From: Pseudomonas sp. M47T1
GTDB taxonomy: Bacteria; Pseudomonadota; Gammaproteobacteria; Pseudomonadales; Pseudomonadaceae
Assembly: GCF_000263855.1 (NCBI RefSeq)
Contig: NZ_AJWX01000010.1
Location: forward strand, 1 to 64,000
DNA: 64,000 bases
Direction: 5' to 3'
Part shown: piece after piece, positions 17,836 to 26,869 of the stretch
Layout of the letters: every line of letters begins with the position of its first letter
Numbering within the stretch: the first letter of the stretch is position 1
The notes under the pieces: generated by a model
Database searches by the model: none
Told to the model about the DNA's origin: nothing
What the model saw: the letters and a program-made list of their open reading frames with translations, nothing else
Program-made: the position numbers and the translations under genes

Positions 17836-19446
17836 TCAGTTTCGCGGCAGCACCGTGGCGGCCGCTGGATCCTCGGAGGAACGCCCGCGCAGGAACAGTT
17901 CCGGGTAGCGGTTCCATAGATCCATCAAGGCTTGCACCGAGCGCGACGCCTGCTTGAGCTGTTCGGCAACCTCATTGAACTGCTCGCGCTGGGGCGAGCC
18001 CTCGGCGACACTATCGACCGCGCCATGCACGGTTTGGTTCGCTTCAAGCAAGGTATCGCGCAATTCAGGTACCACTTGCTGGTTGACCTGTTGCACCATC
18101 AGGGGCAATTGCTGGAAGGCGCGGGTGAGGTTGTGCGACAGCGCCGCCCCCTGGATGCGTCCGGCCGACGCCATGATCTGCTTGAGCTGGTCTTCCATCA
18201 GCGACAGGCTGCCGGCCACGGAGGGCACCTCGATGGGCCGCGCCGAGTAGTCGAACGTCACGGGCGGCGCGTTGGGCACGAAGCCCAGCAGTATGTACTT
18301 CTGATCGGTCAAGAGGTTGCCCACCCGCACCTGGGCACGCATACCGTGCTCGATGAAGCGGCCTACCAGCATTACCGTGACGGACTCGTCGTCACGGCCC
18401 ATGTCCTTGTGCAGTTTCTCGTGCACGGCGCCCAGCCGGTTGGGGTAAATCACCGCGCCAACCCGGGTCATCGGTTGCTGGCGCTGCTGATCGTACTCCA
18501 GGCTTACCGACGTCACCTGACCAATGCCCACGCCATAGAACTCCACTGGCGCGCCCACCGCCAATCCGCGCACCGAGTCATCGAAGTGCATCTGCAGGTA
18601 GCGTGCATACCCCAGCGGGCGCGCCAGGGCGTCGTCGCGCTCGCTGAACAGGGTGAACCGGCTGTTGGCCTCGGCCACGGGAGAGTCCGCAGGGTACACC
18701 GGTGCCTGAAAGGCGACGGCTCCGTTGAGTACCGCAGCCATGGATTCGACATTGACCTCGCGGCCGCCCACGCCCACGCTCAGGTCTACGCCGCTGGCGT
18801 TCCAGAACCGTGTGTTGCGGGTAACAAAGCGGTCATTGGGGGCGGTCACGAACACCGTGACATCGACGCCATTGCCCTCGCCGCTCAACCCCGTGCCAAT
18901 CACCCGGCCCACTTGCACGCGGCGAAAGTAAACGGGCGAACCGACGTTCAAGGACCCCAACTCGTCGGCATGCAACACAAACCGGCTGCCTTTCTCGCCG
19001 AAGCTAATGGCCGGCGGGTGCTCCAGGCCGCGAAAGCGCTCGGCCGTTTTGCCACTGCTGCCCGCATCGGCACCGATGAAGCTGCCGGTGAGCAGCGTGG
19101 CCACACCGGAAATCTCATTGAGGCCGATGCGCGGGCGCACCACCCAGAACCGCGTGCCCTTGTCGGCGAAGGCTGTGGCCGACACCTGCAATTCGATGGA
19201 CACGTCCACGCGGTCACGGGCCTTGTCGATGTCGATGGCCACGACCTTGCCAATGGGCACATGCTTGTACATCACCTGGGTGCGGTTGGCTTCCAGCCCT
19301 TCAGCGGTCTGGAAGGTCACGGTAATGCGCGGGCCCATGCCCAGGAAGTGCCCCGACAGCACCAGCACGGCGGTGATCACCGCTGCCAGAGGCAGCAGCC
19401 AGAACAGCGACAGGCGTAGGGACAAGCGTTGGCTCACGCGGGGCAT
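17836..19446 (-). CDS. pqiB: PqiB-type MCE-domain intermembrane transport protein
   Basis: The 536-residue product has one N-terminal inner-membrane helix (about 14-34) and three MlaD/MCE domains beginning near residues 40, 150 and 285. A long C-terminal helical region (about 430-520) would form the needle-like tube seen in PqiB. It would span the periplasm and carry lipids between membranes. ATG 19446 is used; GTG 19437, three codons later, has AGGA at better spacing. The usual partner pqiA (inner membrane) is not upstream: malic enzyme is. PqiC is not downstream either, so the gene is an orphan here. Confidence 0.85.
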   Translation of the reverse strand: MPRVSQRLSLRLSLFWLLPLAAVITAVLVLSGHFLGMGPRITVTFQTAEGLEANRTQVMYKHVPIGKVVAIDIDKARDRVDVSIELQVSATAFADKGTRFWVVRPRIGLNEISGVATLLTGSFIGADAGSSGKTAERFRGLEHPPAISFGEKGSRFVLHADELGSLNVGSPVYFRRVQVGRVIGTGLSGEGNGVDVTVFVTAPNDRFVTRNTRFWNASGVDLSVGVGGREVNVESMAAVLNGAVAFQAPVYPADSPVAEANSRFTLFSERDDALARPLGYARYLQMHFDDSVRGLAVGAPVEFYGVGIGQVTSVSLEYDQQRQQPMTRVGAVIYPNRLGAVHEKLHKDMGRDDESVTVMLVGRFIEHGMRAQVRVGNLLTDQKYILLGFVPNAPPVTFDYSARPIEVPSVAGSLSLMEDQLKQIMASAGRIQGAALSHNLTRAFQQLPLMVQQVNQQVVPELRDTLLEANQTVHGAVDSVAEGSPQREQFNEVAEQLKQASRSVQALMDLWNRYPELFLRGRSSEDPAAATVLPRN

Positions 19447-19513
19447 CCTGTGTGACGGGTGTCACTCAGTAATAGGCGATGATGCGGCGACCGGGGCCGC
19501 CGTTGGGCAGATA

Positions 19514-19536
19514 GCGGGCCTGATGTTCAGGCCCGC
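19514..19536. terminator. Hairpin downstream of malic enzyme gene
   Basis: Perfect arms GCGGGCCTGA and TCAGGCCCGC with a 3-base loop lie 10 bases past the malic enzyme stop. There is no long T-run on the minus strand, so termination efficiency is uncertain. Confidence 0.5.
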
Positions 19537-19545
19537 CGAGTGGTT

Positions 19546-21243
19546 TTATACCGCTGAACGACGATAGAAGCGATAGCGCGGGAACCAGAAGTTGCGCTCG
19601 ATGGCCTGCAGCAGGGTGTCTTCCGGGGTTTCCAGGGCCACGCCATCGGCCTGGGCCTGCTTGGCCACGGCCACGGCGATCTTCTTGCTCACCGCCTGAA
19701 TGTCCTTGAGCGGCGGCAGCACCGCGTCGCCGCTACCGGTGACTACCGGCGAGCATTCGGCCAGGGCATTGGAGGCCGCCATCAGCATGGCGTCGGTGAT
19801 ACGCGTGGCCTTGGCCGCCACCACGCCCAGGCCGATACCCGGGAAGATGTAGGCGTTGTTGCACTGGGCAATCGGCAGGCTGCGGCCGTTGATGTCCACC
19901 GGCGCGAAGGGGCTGCCGGTGGCGACCAGGGCGTTGCCTTCGGTCCATTCCAGCACCTCGGCCGGCGTGGCCTCGACGCGCGAGGTGGGGTTGGACAGCG
20001 GCATGATCAACGGCTGCTTGCAGTGGGCATAGACTTCGCGCACCACTGCCTCGGTGAACAGGCCACGCTGGCCCGACACGCCGATGAGGATCGTGGGCTT
20101 GGCCTGCTTGACCACTTCCAGCAAGGCAATGCCGTTGTCATCGCGCTGCCAGCCTTTAACCGCGTTGGCACCGTGGGCCAGGCGCATCTGGAAGTCGTGC
20201 AGGCCACTCATGTCATCGGTCAGCAGGCCGAAGCGGTCAACCATGAAAATGCGCTGGCGCGCCTCGCTTTCCGACAGCCCTTCAAGCTGCATGGCCGCGA
20301 CAATGTGCTCGGCAATGCCGCAACCGGCGGAACCGGCGCCGACAAACGCCACCACCTGTTCGCCCAGCGTCTGGTTCTTGACCTTGCAGGCCGCCAGCAA
20401 GGTACCCACGGCAACCGAGGCGGTACCCTGGATGTCATCGTTGAAACAGCACAGCTCGTCGCGGTATTTCTCCAGCAACGGCATGGCGTTGGCCTGGGCG
20501 AAGTCTTCGAACTGCAACAGCACGTTCGGCCAGCGACGCTTCACCGCCTGGATGAACAGGTCGACGAATTCGGCGTATTCCTGGCCGGTGACGCGCGGGT
20601 GGCGCCAGCCCATGTACATGGGGTCGTCCAGCAGTTCCTGGTTGTTGGTGCCCACGTCCAGCACGATCGGCAGGGTGTAGGCCGGGCTGATGCCGCCACA
20701 GGCGGTGTACAGCGACAGCTTGCCGATGGGAATGCCCATGCCGCCGATGCCTTGGTCGCCCAGGCCGAGGATGCGCTCGCTGTCGGTGACCACGATGATC
20801 TTCACCGAGTCCTTGGTGGCGCTGCGCAGGATGTCGTCGATGCGGTCGCGGTCCGGCCAGGCAATGAACAGGCCGCGGTGGGTGCGGTAGATCTTGGAGA
20901 ATTCCTGGCAGGCCTGGCCGACAGTAGGCGTGTAGATAATCGGCAGCATCTTGTCCAGGTGCGATTCCAGCAGGCGGAAGAACAACGTTTCGTTGTTGTC
21001 CTGGATCGAGCGCAGGTAGATGTGCTTGTCCAGGTCACTGGCGCACTGCTCATACTGGCGGTACACGCGGTCAACTTGTTCCTCGATGGTTTCCACGTTC
21101 TGCGGCAGCAGGCCGATCAGGTTGAAATCGATACGTTCTTGCGGGGTGAAGGCACTGCCCTTGTTCAGCAGCGGCATTTCCAGCAGCGAAGGGCCGGCGT
21201 AGGCAATGTAGAGAGGGCGAGACTGGGTCGGAGCATTTTTCAT
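19546..21243 (-). CDS. maeA: NAD-dependent malic enzyme (decarboxylating)
   Basis: The 565-residue product is full length for the SfcA/MaeA type. It converts malate to pyruvate, CO2 and NADH. Visible signatures: [11 protein letters not shown] with the catalytic Tyr, [17 protein letters not shown], the metal/substrate segment [13 protein letters not shown], and the NAD-binding [13 protein letters not shown]. The C-terminal LSNPTSR and [12 protein letters not shown] motifs are intact. It links the TCA cycle to pyruvate, and the oxaloacetate decarboxylase-like gene at 14.1 kb makes pyruvate from a neighbouring metabolite. A LysR gene is transcribed divergently across a 294-base region with a palindrome. 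Confidence 0.95.
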   Translation of the reverse strand: MKNAPTQSRPLYIAYAGPSLLEMPLLNKGSAFTPQERIDFNLIGLLPQNVETIEEQVDRVYRQYEQCASDLDKHIYLRSIQDNNETLFFRLLESHLDKMLPIIYTPTVGQACQEFSKIYRTHRGLFIAWPDRDRIDDILRSATKDSVKIIVVTDSERILGLGDQGIGGMGIPIGKLSLYTACGGISPAYTLPIVLDVGTNNQELLDDPMYMGWRHPRVTGQEYAEFVDLFIQAVKRRWPNVLLQFEDFAQANAMPLLEKYRDELCCFNDDIQGTASVAVGTLLAACKVKNQTLGEQVVAFVGAGSAGCGIAEHIVAAMQLEGLSESEARQRIFMVDRFGLLTDDMSGLHDFQMRLAHGANAVKGWQRDDNGIALLEVVKQAKPTILIGVSGQRGLFTEAVVREVYAHCKQPLIMPLSNPTSRVEATPAEVLEWTEGNALVATGSPFAPVDINGRSLPIAQCNNAYIFPGIGLGVVAAKATRITDAMLMAASNALAECSPVVTGSGDAVLPPLKDIQAVSKKIAVAVAKQAQADGVALETPEDTLLQAIERNFWFPRYRFYRRSAV

Positions 21244-21367
21244 GGTTGATTTCCGTCATCAGGCTTAAGCACTGCAATCACGGTATCGTCATCAGGCTGC
21301 ATGGCCATGACACCGCAGGCTTTTGTTTTCACGTCAAAGAACCGATTACCGCAAGTTTGACACCCAT

Positions 21368-21382
21368 GCGTCAAGTTGACGC
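21368..21382. promoter_or_regulatory. Perfect palindrome in the maeA-lysR divergent region
   Basis: GCGTCAA-G-TTGACGC is a 15-base perfect inverted repeat about 125 bases from the malic enzyme start and 155 from the LysR start. It is a good candidate operator. The rest of 21244-21537 shows no gene. Confidence 0.45.
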
Positions 21383-21537
21383 AGCATGAAATTCTCGGCA
21401 GATGCACCAGATCGGGCACATGGCTGGCTTGTAAACGCTGCCGTCAGGCTGCGGCTGCATTAGGGCGCAGGAATGCCGGGGGTGGTGACACCACGGCATT
21501 GCTATAATGCGCAACCACCCATGACGGACTCTCATGA

Positions 21538-22431
21538 ATGTTGCGCGAAAACGCCAATGACCTGCTCGCCTTTCTGGTGGTGGCCCGTGAGCGCAGCTTT
21601 ACCAAGGCTGCGGCCAGGATAGGCGTGTCGCAATCCGCGCTCAGCCATACCGTGCGCAGCCTGGAGGCGCGCCTGGGGCTGCGCCTGCTGACGCGCACCA
21701 CGCGCAGCGTCTCGCCCACCGAGGCCGGTGAGCGCCTGTTGCAAACCGTGGGCCCGCACTTCGACGCCATCGAGGTGCAGCTGGGGGCGCTCAGTGCCCT
21801 GCGCGATAAACCGGCCGGCAACCTGCGCATCAACGCCACCGACCACGCCCTGGACTCGCTGCTGCGGCCCAAGCTCAAGGCCTTTTTGCAGCAGTACCCG
21901 GACATCAAGGTGGAGGTATTCTGCGACTACGGCCTGGCCGACATTGCCGCCCAGGGTTTCGACGCCGGGGTGCGCCTGGGCGAACAGGTGGCCGATGGCA
22001 TGATCGCCATGCGCATCGGGCCGGACATGCGCATGGCCGTGGTCGGCACCCCCGACTACTTCGCTCGCTACCCGACGCCCGAATCGCCCCGCGACCTCAC
22101 GGCCCATCAGTGCAACAACCTGCGGCTGGCCACCCATGGCAACCTGTATAGCTGGGAATTTGCCAAGGGCGGCGAGTCGCTCAACGTCAAGGTCAGCGGC
22201 CAGGTTACCCTCAACGGCGTCTATCCCTTGCTGAACGCCGCCCTTGATGGCCTGGGCCTGAGCTACATCCCCGAAGATCTGTGCGCGCCCTACCTGACCA
22301 GCGGCCATTTGGTGCGGGTACTGGAAGACTGGAGCCCGGCCTTCGCCGGCCTGCACCTGTACTACCCCAGCCGCCGGCAGACCTCACCGGCGTTCGCGTT
22401 GCTGCTGGAAGCCTTGCGCTACCGCGCCTAA
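21538..22431 (+). CDS. LysR family regulator divergent from malic enzyme
   Basis: The 297-residue product has the N-terminal winged helix-turn-helix (about 5-64: FLVVARERSFTKAAARIGVSQSALSHTVRSLE) followed by a periplasmic-binding-like effector domain (about 90-297). The ATG at 21538 is preceded by only a weak ribosome site. The subgroup resembles CrgA/DsdC-like activators with the TEAGERLL motif. It may control malic enzyme, itself, or both through the divergent region; the effector is unknown. Confidence 0.85.
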   Translation: MLRENANDLLAFLVVARERSFTKAAARIGVSQSALSHTVRSLEARLGLRLLTRTTRSVSPTEAGERLLQTVGPHFDAIEVQLGALSALRDKPAGNLRINATDHALDSLLRPKLKAFLQQYPDIKVEVFCDYGLADIAAQGFDAGVRLGEQVADGMIAMRIGPDMRMAVVGTPDYFARYPTPESPRDLTAHQCNNLRLATHGNLYSWEFAKGGESLNVKVSGQVTLNGVYPLLNAALDGLGLSYIPEDLCAPYLTSGHLVRVLEDWSPAFAGLHLYYPSRRQTSPAFALLLEALRYRA

Positions 22432-22444
22432 CGCCGCAGAAAAG

Positions 22445-22522
22445 GACGCAGCCTGCGGCAGGGCCGAACGCAATTCCGGCGCCGCTTTCGCCGCTGCCGC
22501 CAGGCTGCGCCGGCCCTTTGCC
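22445..22522. repeat. Palindromic repeat family B, copy 1 (imperfect)
   Basis: GCAGCCTGCGGCAGGGCCG is followed by CGCTGCCGCCAGGCTGCG plus CCGGCCC, the same building blocks as the six other family B copies in this window. It lies between the LysR stop and the convergent GNAT gene. Confidence 0.6.
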
Positions 22523-22559
22523 TCACAGCCAATGCTCGGTGAACCAACGCCATCGAAGG

Positions 22560-23063
22560 TCAGTGAGTAACGCGCGTGATCAGGTAATTGGCCAGGTCCG
22601 GCTCGTCGTCCAGCTCGATGGCCCGCGCCGGGCGTGGCAGGTCTTCCAGCACCGACTCCCAGAACGCCAGAGCCGCGTCATCCTGGCGGTAGTAGCGAAC
22701 CAGCCAGTTTTCATGGCCGCCCATCAACACCTGGGTGACCAACGCCTTGCCGATGCCCTGGCGGCGGTAGCGTTTGAGAATGAACAGGTCGGCCAGTTCC
22801 AGCGCCGAGATGTCCGGCAGCTCGCTGCGCTCCACCAGCAGGAAGCCGGCCACATGACCATTGACCAGCAACAGGTTGGCGCTCCAGTCCGGCTCCTGCC
22901 AGTAACGCATCAGGTGCTCGTCGTGAATGTAGTAGCGGCCATCTTCATCGACGTCTTCCTGCTCCCAGTCCGACGACTCGTAGGCGTAGAACTGATACAG
23001 GTTGCGGATCAACTGCGCCTGCTCCACCGAGGTGGGCAGCAGTTCAACGCAGAAGTCGTTCAT
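22560..23063 (-). CDS. GNAT family N-acetyltransferase
   Basis: The 167-residue product starts at ATG 23063 (MNDFCVELLPTS), with GGGAG upstream. The GNAT acetyl-CoA loop is visible as LKRYRRQGIGKALVTQVL (R/Q-x-x-G-x-G/A), after a LFILKRY strand. An acidic stretch (DWEQEDVDEDGRYY) near the N-terminus is typical of a subgroup with no assigned substrate. It converges with the upstream LysR gene. Confidence 0.8.
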   Translation of the reverse strand: MNDFCVELLPTSVEQAQLIRNLYQFYAYESSDWEQEDVDEDGRYYIHDEHLMRYWQEPDWSANLLLVNGHVAGFLLVERSELPDISALELADLFILKRYRRQGIGKALVTQVLMGGHENWLVRYYRQDDAALAFWESVLEDLPRPARAIELDDEPDLANYLITRVTH

Positions 23064-23237
23064 GGCGCAAGCTCCCGGGCGGGAGGGCAAAGCGTGAAGC
23101 GGGTGAAAATCGAAGGCATGGAGTGTCCGGTAACAATGACCCAGGGCGCAGGCTCGAGGGAGCCTGCGTTGTTGCAGGGGCGCTATTGTTTACAAAAGTG
23201 TCGTTCATTGCCATCGGCAATTGACGCAAGGCCCTGT

Positions 23238-23648
23238 TCACGCCAGGGCGGCGGTGGCCTCGACCTCTATCTGCATGCCTTCCAGGGCCAGGCGCGGCAC
23301 CGGGATCAAGGTGCAGGCAGGCTTCATCGCCGTGCCCCAGGCCAGGTCCGCCTCAGCAACCCAGGCGCGCAGCTTCGCTTCATTGTGATCGACAATCAGC
23401 AGGGTCAGCTTGAATACGTGCGTGAGCGACGCACCCTGGGACTGCAAGGCCGTCTGCACATTGGCCAGCGCCTGGCGCGCCTGGGCGCTGAAATCGCTGG
23501 CCAGTGTTCCGTCGAGCTCTTCGCCGCCCTGGCCGGCCACATACACCAGCCTCGCCTGGGCGGGCAGCGTGGCAACATGGGAATAGGCGTTGCCGGACGG
23601 GTCATACAGGCCGGACGGGTTGGACAATTCAAAAACGGTGCGGCTCAT
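23238..23648 (-). CDS. RidA/YjgF family protein
   Basis: The 136-residue product starts at ATG 23648 (MSRTVFEL), with AGGGAG 8 bases upstream; an in-frame ATG at 23666 is less well placed. The chorismate-mutase-like fold of the family is recognisable: VYVAGQGGEELDGT, QARQALANVQTALQSQGASL, and TLIPVPRLALEGMQIEVEATA near the end. RidA deaminates reactive enamine/imine intermediates; other subgroups act in catabolic pathways. The canonical RidA arginine (R105 context, R-x-x-L-P) is replaced here by PVPRLA, so the activity is uncertain. Confidence 0.8.
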   Translation of the reverse strand: MSRTVFELSNPSGLYDPSGNAYSHVATLPAQARLVYVAGQGGEELDGTLASDFSAQARQALANVQTALQSQGASLTHVFKLTLLIVDHNEAKLRAWVAEADLAWGTAMKPACTLIPVPRLALEGMQIEVEATAALA

Positions 23649-23998
23649 GGGTGTACTCCCTGACAAGTTAAAGGTGAATGACTATTCCTTGCGTGGACGC
23701 TGGGCCGCTCTGCACATCGGCTGCGGCGTTCGCCATACGGGCTATAGTGAGCAACTGAAGCCCCACGACTCTGCAATATCGCACAACAGTCCGATAATCG
23801 CACCAATTCCGCTTTAGGCACTCTCCCCCAGCCCCGATTTGCGGCACGCTATAGGCATGACGACAGGCAGTGCTACCAGCGAGCCGTCTGACGTCGCCGC
23901 CGACAGCGCTTCGGCTAAATTGATAACAAGAAGACGTGGCCAAGCCATTGGCCCGTGCCTTGATTCATTCACACTCCAGGAAAAACCAGGAGCTCGCT
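23649..23998. promoter_or_regulatory. Gene-free region upstream of the CoA-transferase operon
   Basis: No credible gene is present in these 350 bases. They separate the divergent RidA gene from the CoA-transferase operon and must contain both promoters. A stretch near 23948-23965 (TTGGCCCGTGCCTTGAT) partly resembles a sigma-54 -24/-12 element but lacks the GC at -12. Confidence 0.4.
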
Positions 23999-24694
23999 TT
24001 GATCAATAAAACGTTTGAGTCCGTGGCTGCCGCGGTAGAAGGGATTGCCGACGGTTCGGTCATCATGGTCGGTGGCTTCGGCACCGCCGGCATGCCTTCA
24101 GAGCTGGTCGACGGCGTGATCGCCACCGGTCGTCGCGACCTGACCATCATCAGCAACAACGCCGGCAACGGCGAAGTTGGCCTGGCTGCCCTGCTCAAGG
24201 CCGGTTGCGTGCGCAAGGTGATCTGCTCGTTCCCGCGCCAATCGGACTCTTATGTGTTCGACGAGCTGTACCGTGCCGGCAAGGTCGAACTGGAAGTGGT
24301 GCCCCAGGGCAACCTGGCCGAGCGTATCCGCGCCGCAGGCTCGGGCATTGGTGCGTTCTTCTCGCCCACCGGCTTCGGCACCCTGCTGGCCGAAGGCAAG
24401 GAAACCCGCGTGATCGACGGCCGCAACTATGTGCTGGAAATGCCGTTGCACGCCGACATCGCGCTGATCAAGGCCTACAAGGGTGACCGCTGGGGCAACC
24501 TGGTGTACCGCAAGGCCGCCCGCAACTTCGGCCCGATCATGGCCATGGCCGCCAAGACCGCCATCGCGCAGGTCAATGAAATTGTCGAACTGGGTGAACT
24601 GGACCCTGAGCACATCATCACGCCGGGCATCTTCGTCCAGCGCGTGGTTGCCGTGCCGACCTACCCTGTTTCCTCGTCCGCCAAAGCCGTTTGA
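23999..24694 (+). CDS. 3-oxoacid CoA-transferase subunit A
   Basis: The 231-residue product starts at TTG 23999, chosen because AGGAG lies 6 bases upstream and the product then begins INKTFESVAAAVEGI as in known family members; longer readings lack a site. The family I CoA-transferase alpha signature VGGFGTAGMP is present, with the FSPTGFGT loop. Together with the next gene it would transfer CoA between succinyl-CoA and a 3-oxo acid such as acetoacetate or 3-oxoadipate. Neither atoB/bdh nor pca genes are adjacent, so the substrate is open. Confidence 0.9.
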   Translation: MINKTFESVAAAVEGIADGSVIMVGGFGTAGMPSELVDGVIATGRRDLTIISNNAGNGEVGLAALLKAGCVRKVICSFPRQSDSYVFDELYRAGKVELEVVPQGNLAERIRAAGSGIGAFFSPTGFGTLLAEGKETRVIDGRNYVLEMPLHADIALIKAYKGDRWGNLVYRKAARNFGPIMAMAAKTAIAQVNEIVELGELDPEHIITPGIFVQRVVAVPTYPVSSSAKAV

Positions 24695-24702
24695 GGCCTG
24701 CC

Positions 24703-25341
24703 ATGACCATGAAAAAACTCTCGCGTAACGAAATGGCCCAACGCGTGGCCGAAGACATCAAAGAAGGCGCCTACGTCAACCTGGGCATTGGCGTACCTAC
24801 CCTGGTGGCCAACTACCTGGGCGACAAGGAAGTGTTCCTGCACAGCGAAAACGGCGTACTGGGCATGGGCCCAAGCCCGGCCGAAGGCGAGGAAGACGAC
24901 GACCTGATCAATGCTGGCAAACAGCACGTGACCCTGCTGACCGGCGGCGCCTTCTTCCACCACGCCGACTCGTTCTCGATGATGCGTGGCGGCCACATCG
25001 ACATCGCCGTGCTGGGCGCCTTCCAGGTGTCGGTCAAGGGCGACCTGGCCAACTGGCACACCGGCGCCGAAGGCTCCATTCCAGCCGTGGGCGGCGCCAT
25101 GGACCTGGCCACCGGCGCACGCCAAGTGTTCGTGATGATGGACCACCTGACCAAGACTGGCGAAAGCAAACTGGTGCCAGAGTGCACCTACCCGTTGACC
25201 GGCATTGCCTGCGTGAGCCGCATCTACACCGACCTGGCCATCCTGGACGTCACCCCGGACGGCCTGAAAGTGCGAGAAATCGTGGCTGACATCAGCTTTG
25301 ACGAGCTGGAAAAGCTGAGCGGCGTGCCGCTGATCAAGTAA
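24703..25341 (+). CDS. 3-oxoacid CoA-transferase subunit B
   Basis: The 212-residue product starts at ATG 24703, 8 bases after the subunit A stop, with GAGG at 6-base spacing. The catalytic glutamate of the family lies in HSENGVLGMGP (Glu49), which forms the glutamyl-CoA thioester intermediate. LGIGVPTLVANYL at the N-terminus and TGESKLVPECTYPLTG later are typical of ScoB/AtoA. A palindromic repeat followed by a T-run downstream probably ends the operon. Confidence 0.92.
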   Translation: MTMKKLSRNEMAQRVAEDIKEGAYVNLGIGVPTLVANYLGDKEVFLHSENGVLGMGPSPAEGEEDDDLINAGKQHVTLLTGGAFFHHADSFSMMRGGHIDIAVLGAFQVSVKGDLANWHTGAEGSIPAVGGAMDLATGARQVFVMMDHLTKTGESKLVPECTYPLTGIACVSRIYTDLAILDVTPDGLKVREIVADISFDELEKLSGVPLIK

Positions 25342-25358
25342 TCCCTGCTGCAACCTGT

Positions 25359-25437
25359 AGCCGCTGCCGCCAGGCTGCGCTGGCCCTTACCTCGCTGAAG
25401 ATCTGCAGCGTACTCAGGGGCCAGCGCAGCCTTTTTC
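25359..25437. repeat. Palindromic repeat family B, copy 2, with T-run
   Basis: CCGCTGCCGCCAGGCTGCGC and GGGGCCAGCGCAGCC flank a centre with GCTGAAGATCTGCAG, followed by CTTTTT. It probably terminates the CoA-transferase operon. Its right arm also encodes the last residues and stop of the convergent glycosyltransferase gene. Confidence 0.7.
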
Positions 25438-26442
25438 GCTCATCGACGTTGACGTAACCGCTTTACCCACATCCGCCCTTCGTATCGCCATTTCTTCGAG
25501 TAAAAAAAGCTCCGGCAGCCACAGCACCAGACGGCCATGCAGCCCCACGCCACAGTCCCCGACGTCCTTGCGCGTCATCGAGAAAAAGTTGGCCGGCGGC
25601 TTCACTCTGTTCTTGATGCACAGGGTTGCAATGGTCCTGACACTTCGCTCCATATACGCCAAGGCCACCGCCCGTCCCTTATAGAAGCCATCCACATGAA
25701 GCTTCAAGGCACACAGGGTATCCCGATAGGCTTCATAGCCGGCAACCACGTAATGCTGATCCTTCACACTTCGTGTCAAGGACCCTTCCCTGACACGCTG
25801 ATAATATAAATCATCACGCACCGAGAATGTCTTCCCACTGTAAAGATAGATATTCATGCTGAACCAATGATCTTCATGGACACGCCCCACGAACCTCACT
25901 GGAAACTTCGTGCAAACGGACTTCCTGAAAATGAACTGACAGGTTGAAGCACTATGCTTCTGTGAAACAATCAAATCCTGCAACAGACATTTCCCAGACT
26001 CAAACCAGCCACTGCGCTTGGAAGACGTGTCTCGACGAAGAAACTTCCGACCACTGCCCACATCAACAAAGGCACGCATGGAAAAGTAATACAGTTCCAA
26101 CCCCGGATCGTTCTCCACCTGCCGCTGAAAACCTTCGAACAGGTCACTTCGGACCAGGTCATCCGGGTCACAAAAATAAACAAACTCCCCCTTGGCCAGC
26201 GCCAAGCCCTTCAAGCGCGCCACTCCCACGCCCTGATTCCGCTGGTTATGGATGGTCAATACGTCGGAATCGGCATACCGGGACTCAAGCAATTCAAGAG
26301 TCCCATCCGTGGAGCCATCGTTGATTACAATAATCTCCAGAGGGGGTACTGACTGCTGCAACAACGAATCGACGGCCTCCTCTACATACTCCCTTACATT
26401 ATAAACCGGTAGAATTACCGTTATTCCCTTGCGCCCAGCCAC
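25414..26442 (-). CDS. Family 2 glycosyltransferase
   Basis: The 342-residue product starts at GTG 26442, with AGGAAG upstream. A GT-A fold is clear: ITVILPVYNVREYVEEAVDSLL, IIVINDGSTDGT, and the DxD-like YFCDPDDLV near residue 92. No membrane segments or carrier domains follow. It would add a sugar to a surface polysaccharide or lipid, but there are no polysaccharide genes nearby. Codon use is visibly more AT-rich than in neighbouring genes, which suggests horizontal acquisition. The last few residues (EKGCAGP) are read from a family B palindrome, so the original C-terminus may have been replaced. Confidence 0.8.
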   Translation of the reverse strand: MAGRKGITVILPVYNVREYVEEAVDSLLQQSVPPLEIIVINDGSTDGTLELLESRYADSDVLTIHNQRNQGVGVARLKGLALAKGEFVYFCDPDDLVRSDLFEGFQRQVENDPGLELYYFSMRAFVDVGSGRKFLRRDTSSKRSGWFESGKCLLQDLIVSQKHSASTCQFIFRKSVCTKFPVRFVGRVHEDHWFSMNIYLYSGKTFSVRDDLYYQRVREGSLTRSVKDQHYVVAGYEAYRDTLCALKLHVDGFYKGRAVALAYMERSVRTIATLCIKNRVKPPANFFSMTRKDVGDCGVGLHGRLVLWLPELFLLEEMAIRRADVGKAVTSTSMSEKGCAGP

Positions 26443-26706
26443 ATCAACTTCCTACATTGAAAAGTGCACACACAGCTAGCAAAGCGGATTGAGCGATTAA
26501 GTAGCATCCTCGCGCCAGCCAGCAGCAAAGCGCCATCCTCCCATGATGACTTTGTTCCACGCGAACGGCATTTTGTAACACTGTCGATTTCGCGCCACCT
26601 TACCTCCAGCGGAGGAAAAGATTACCGGCGCGCTCGGCAACGCACAAGAAAATGGAAAGGAAATGCACAACGATGATGTATCCGGATACGTCTAAGTATT
26701 ACCCCC
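26443..26706. other. Gene-free stretch upstream of the glycosyltransferase
   Basis: I see no supported gene here. Base composition is lower in GC than the surroundings. It probably carries the glycosyltransferase promoter on the minus strand and lies next to a gene fragment, consistent with a patch of foreign DNA. Confidence 0.4.
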
Positions 26707-26835
26707 TCAAGGCTGGCATTGAACAACCCCAACGGATGGACTGCGCCAAGCGATGTCTTCTTGCCTTTTGTAAGCATAGGCAACAACCCGGGTATCCTTC
26801 ACCAGGGCTGCACCACCACAATTTGGACACTTCAC
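26707..26835 (-). pseudogene. Fragment resembling an MqsA/YgiT-type zinc-finger antitoxin N-terminus
   Basis: A reading from GTG 26835 gives 42 residues starting VKCPNCGGAALVKDTR and continuing VVAYAYKRQ. This resembles the start of MqsA/YgiT antitoxins (K-C-P-x-C, then DTR and Y-x-Y-K). Full antitoxins have about 130 residues with a second CxxC and a helix-turn-helix. Here similarity stops after about 25 residues and the frame ends soon after. No MqsR toxin is visible. It is best read as a decayed fragment; a small functional zinc-ribbon protein is less likely. Confidence 0.4.
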
Positions 26836-26869
26836 ATTCACCACTCGTTTTCGAACCTGGTGTCCTCTT

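Noticed and set aside
23948..23965. Sigma-54 promoter before the CoA-transferase genes
   Set aside because: TTGGCCCG...TTGAT has the GG but lacks the GC at -12, so it fails the essential GG-N10-GC rule.
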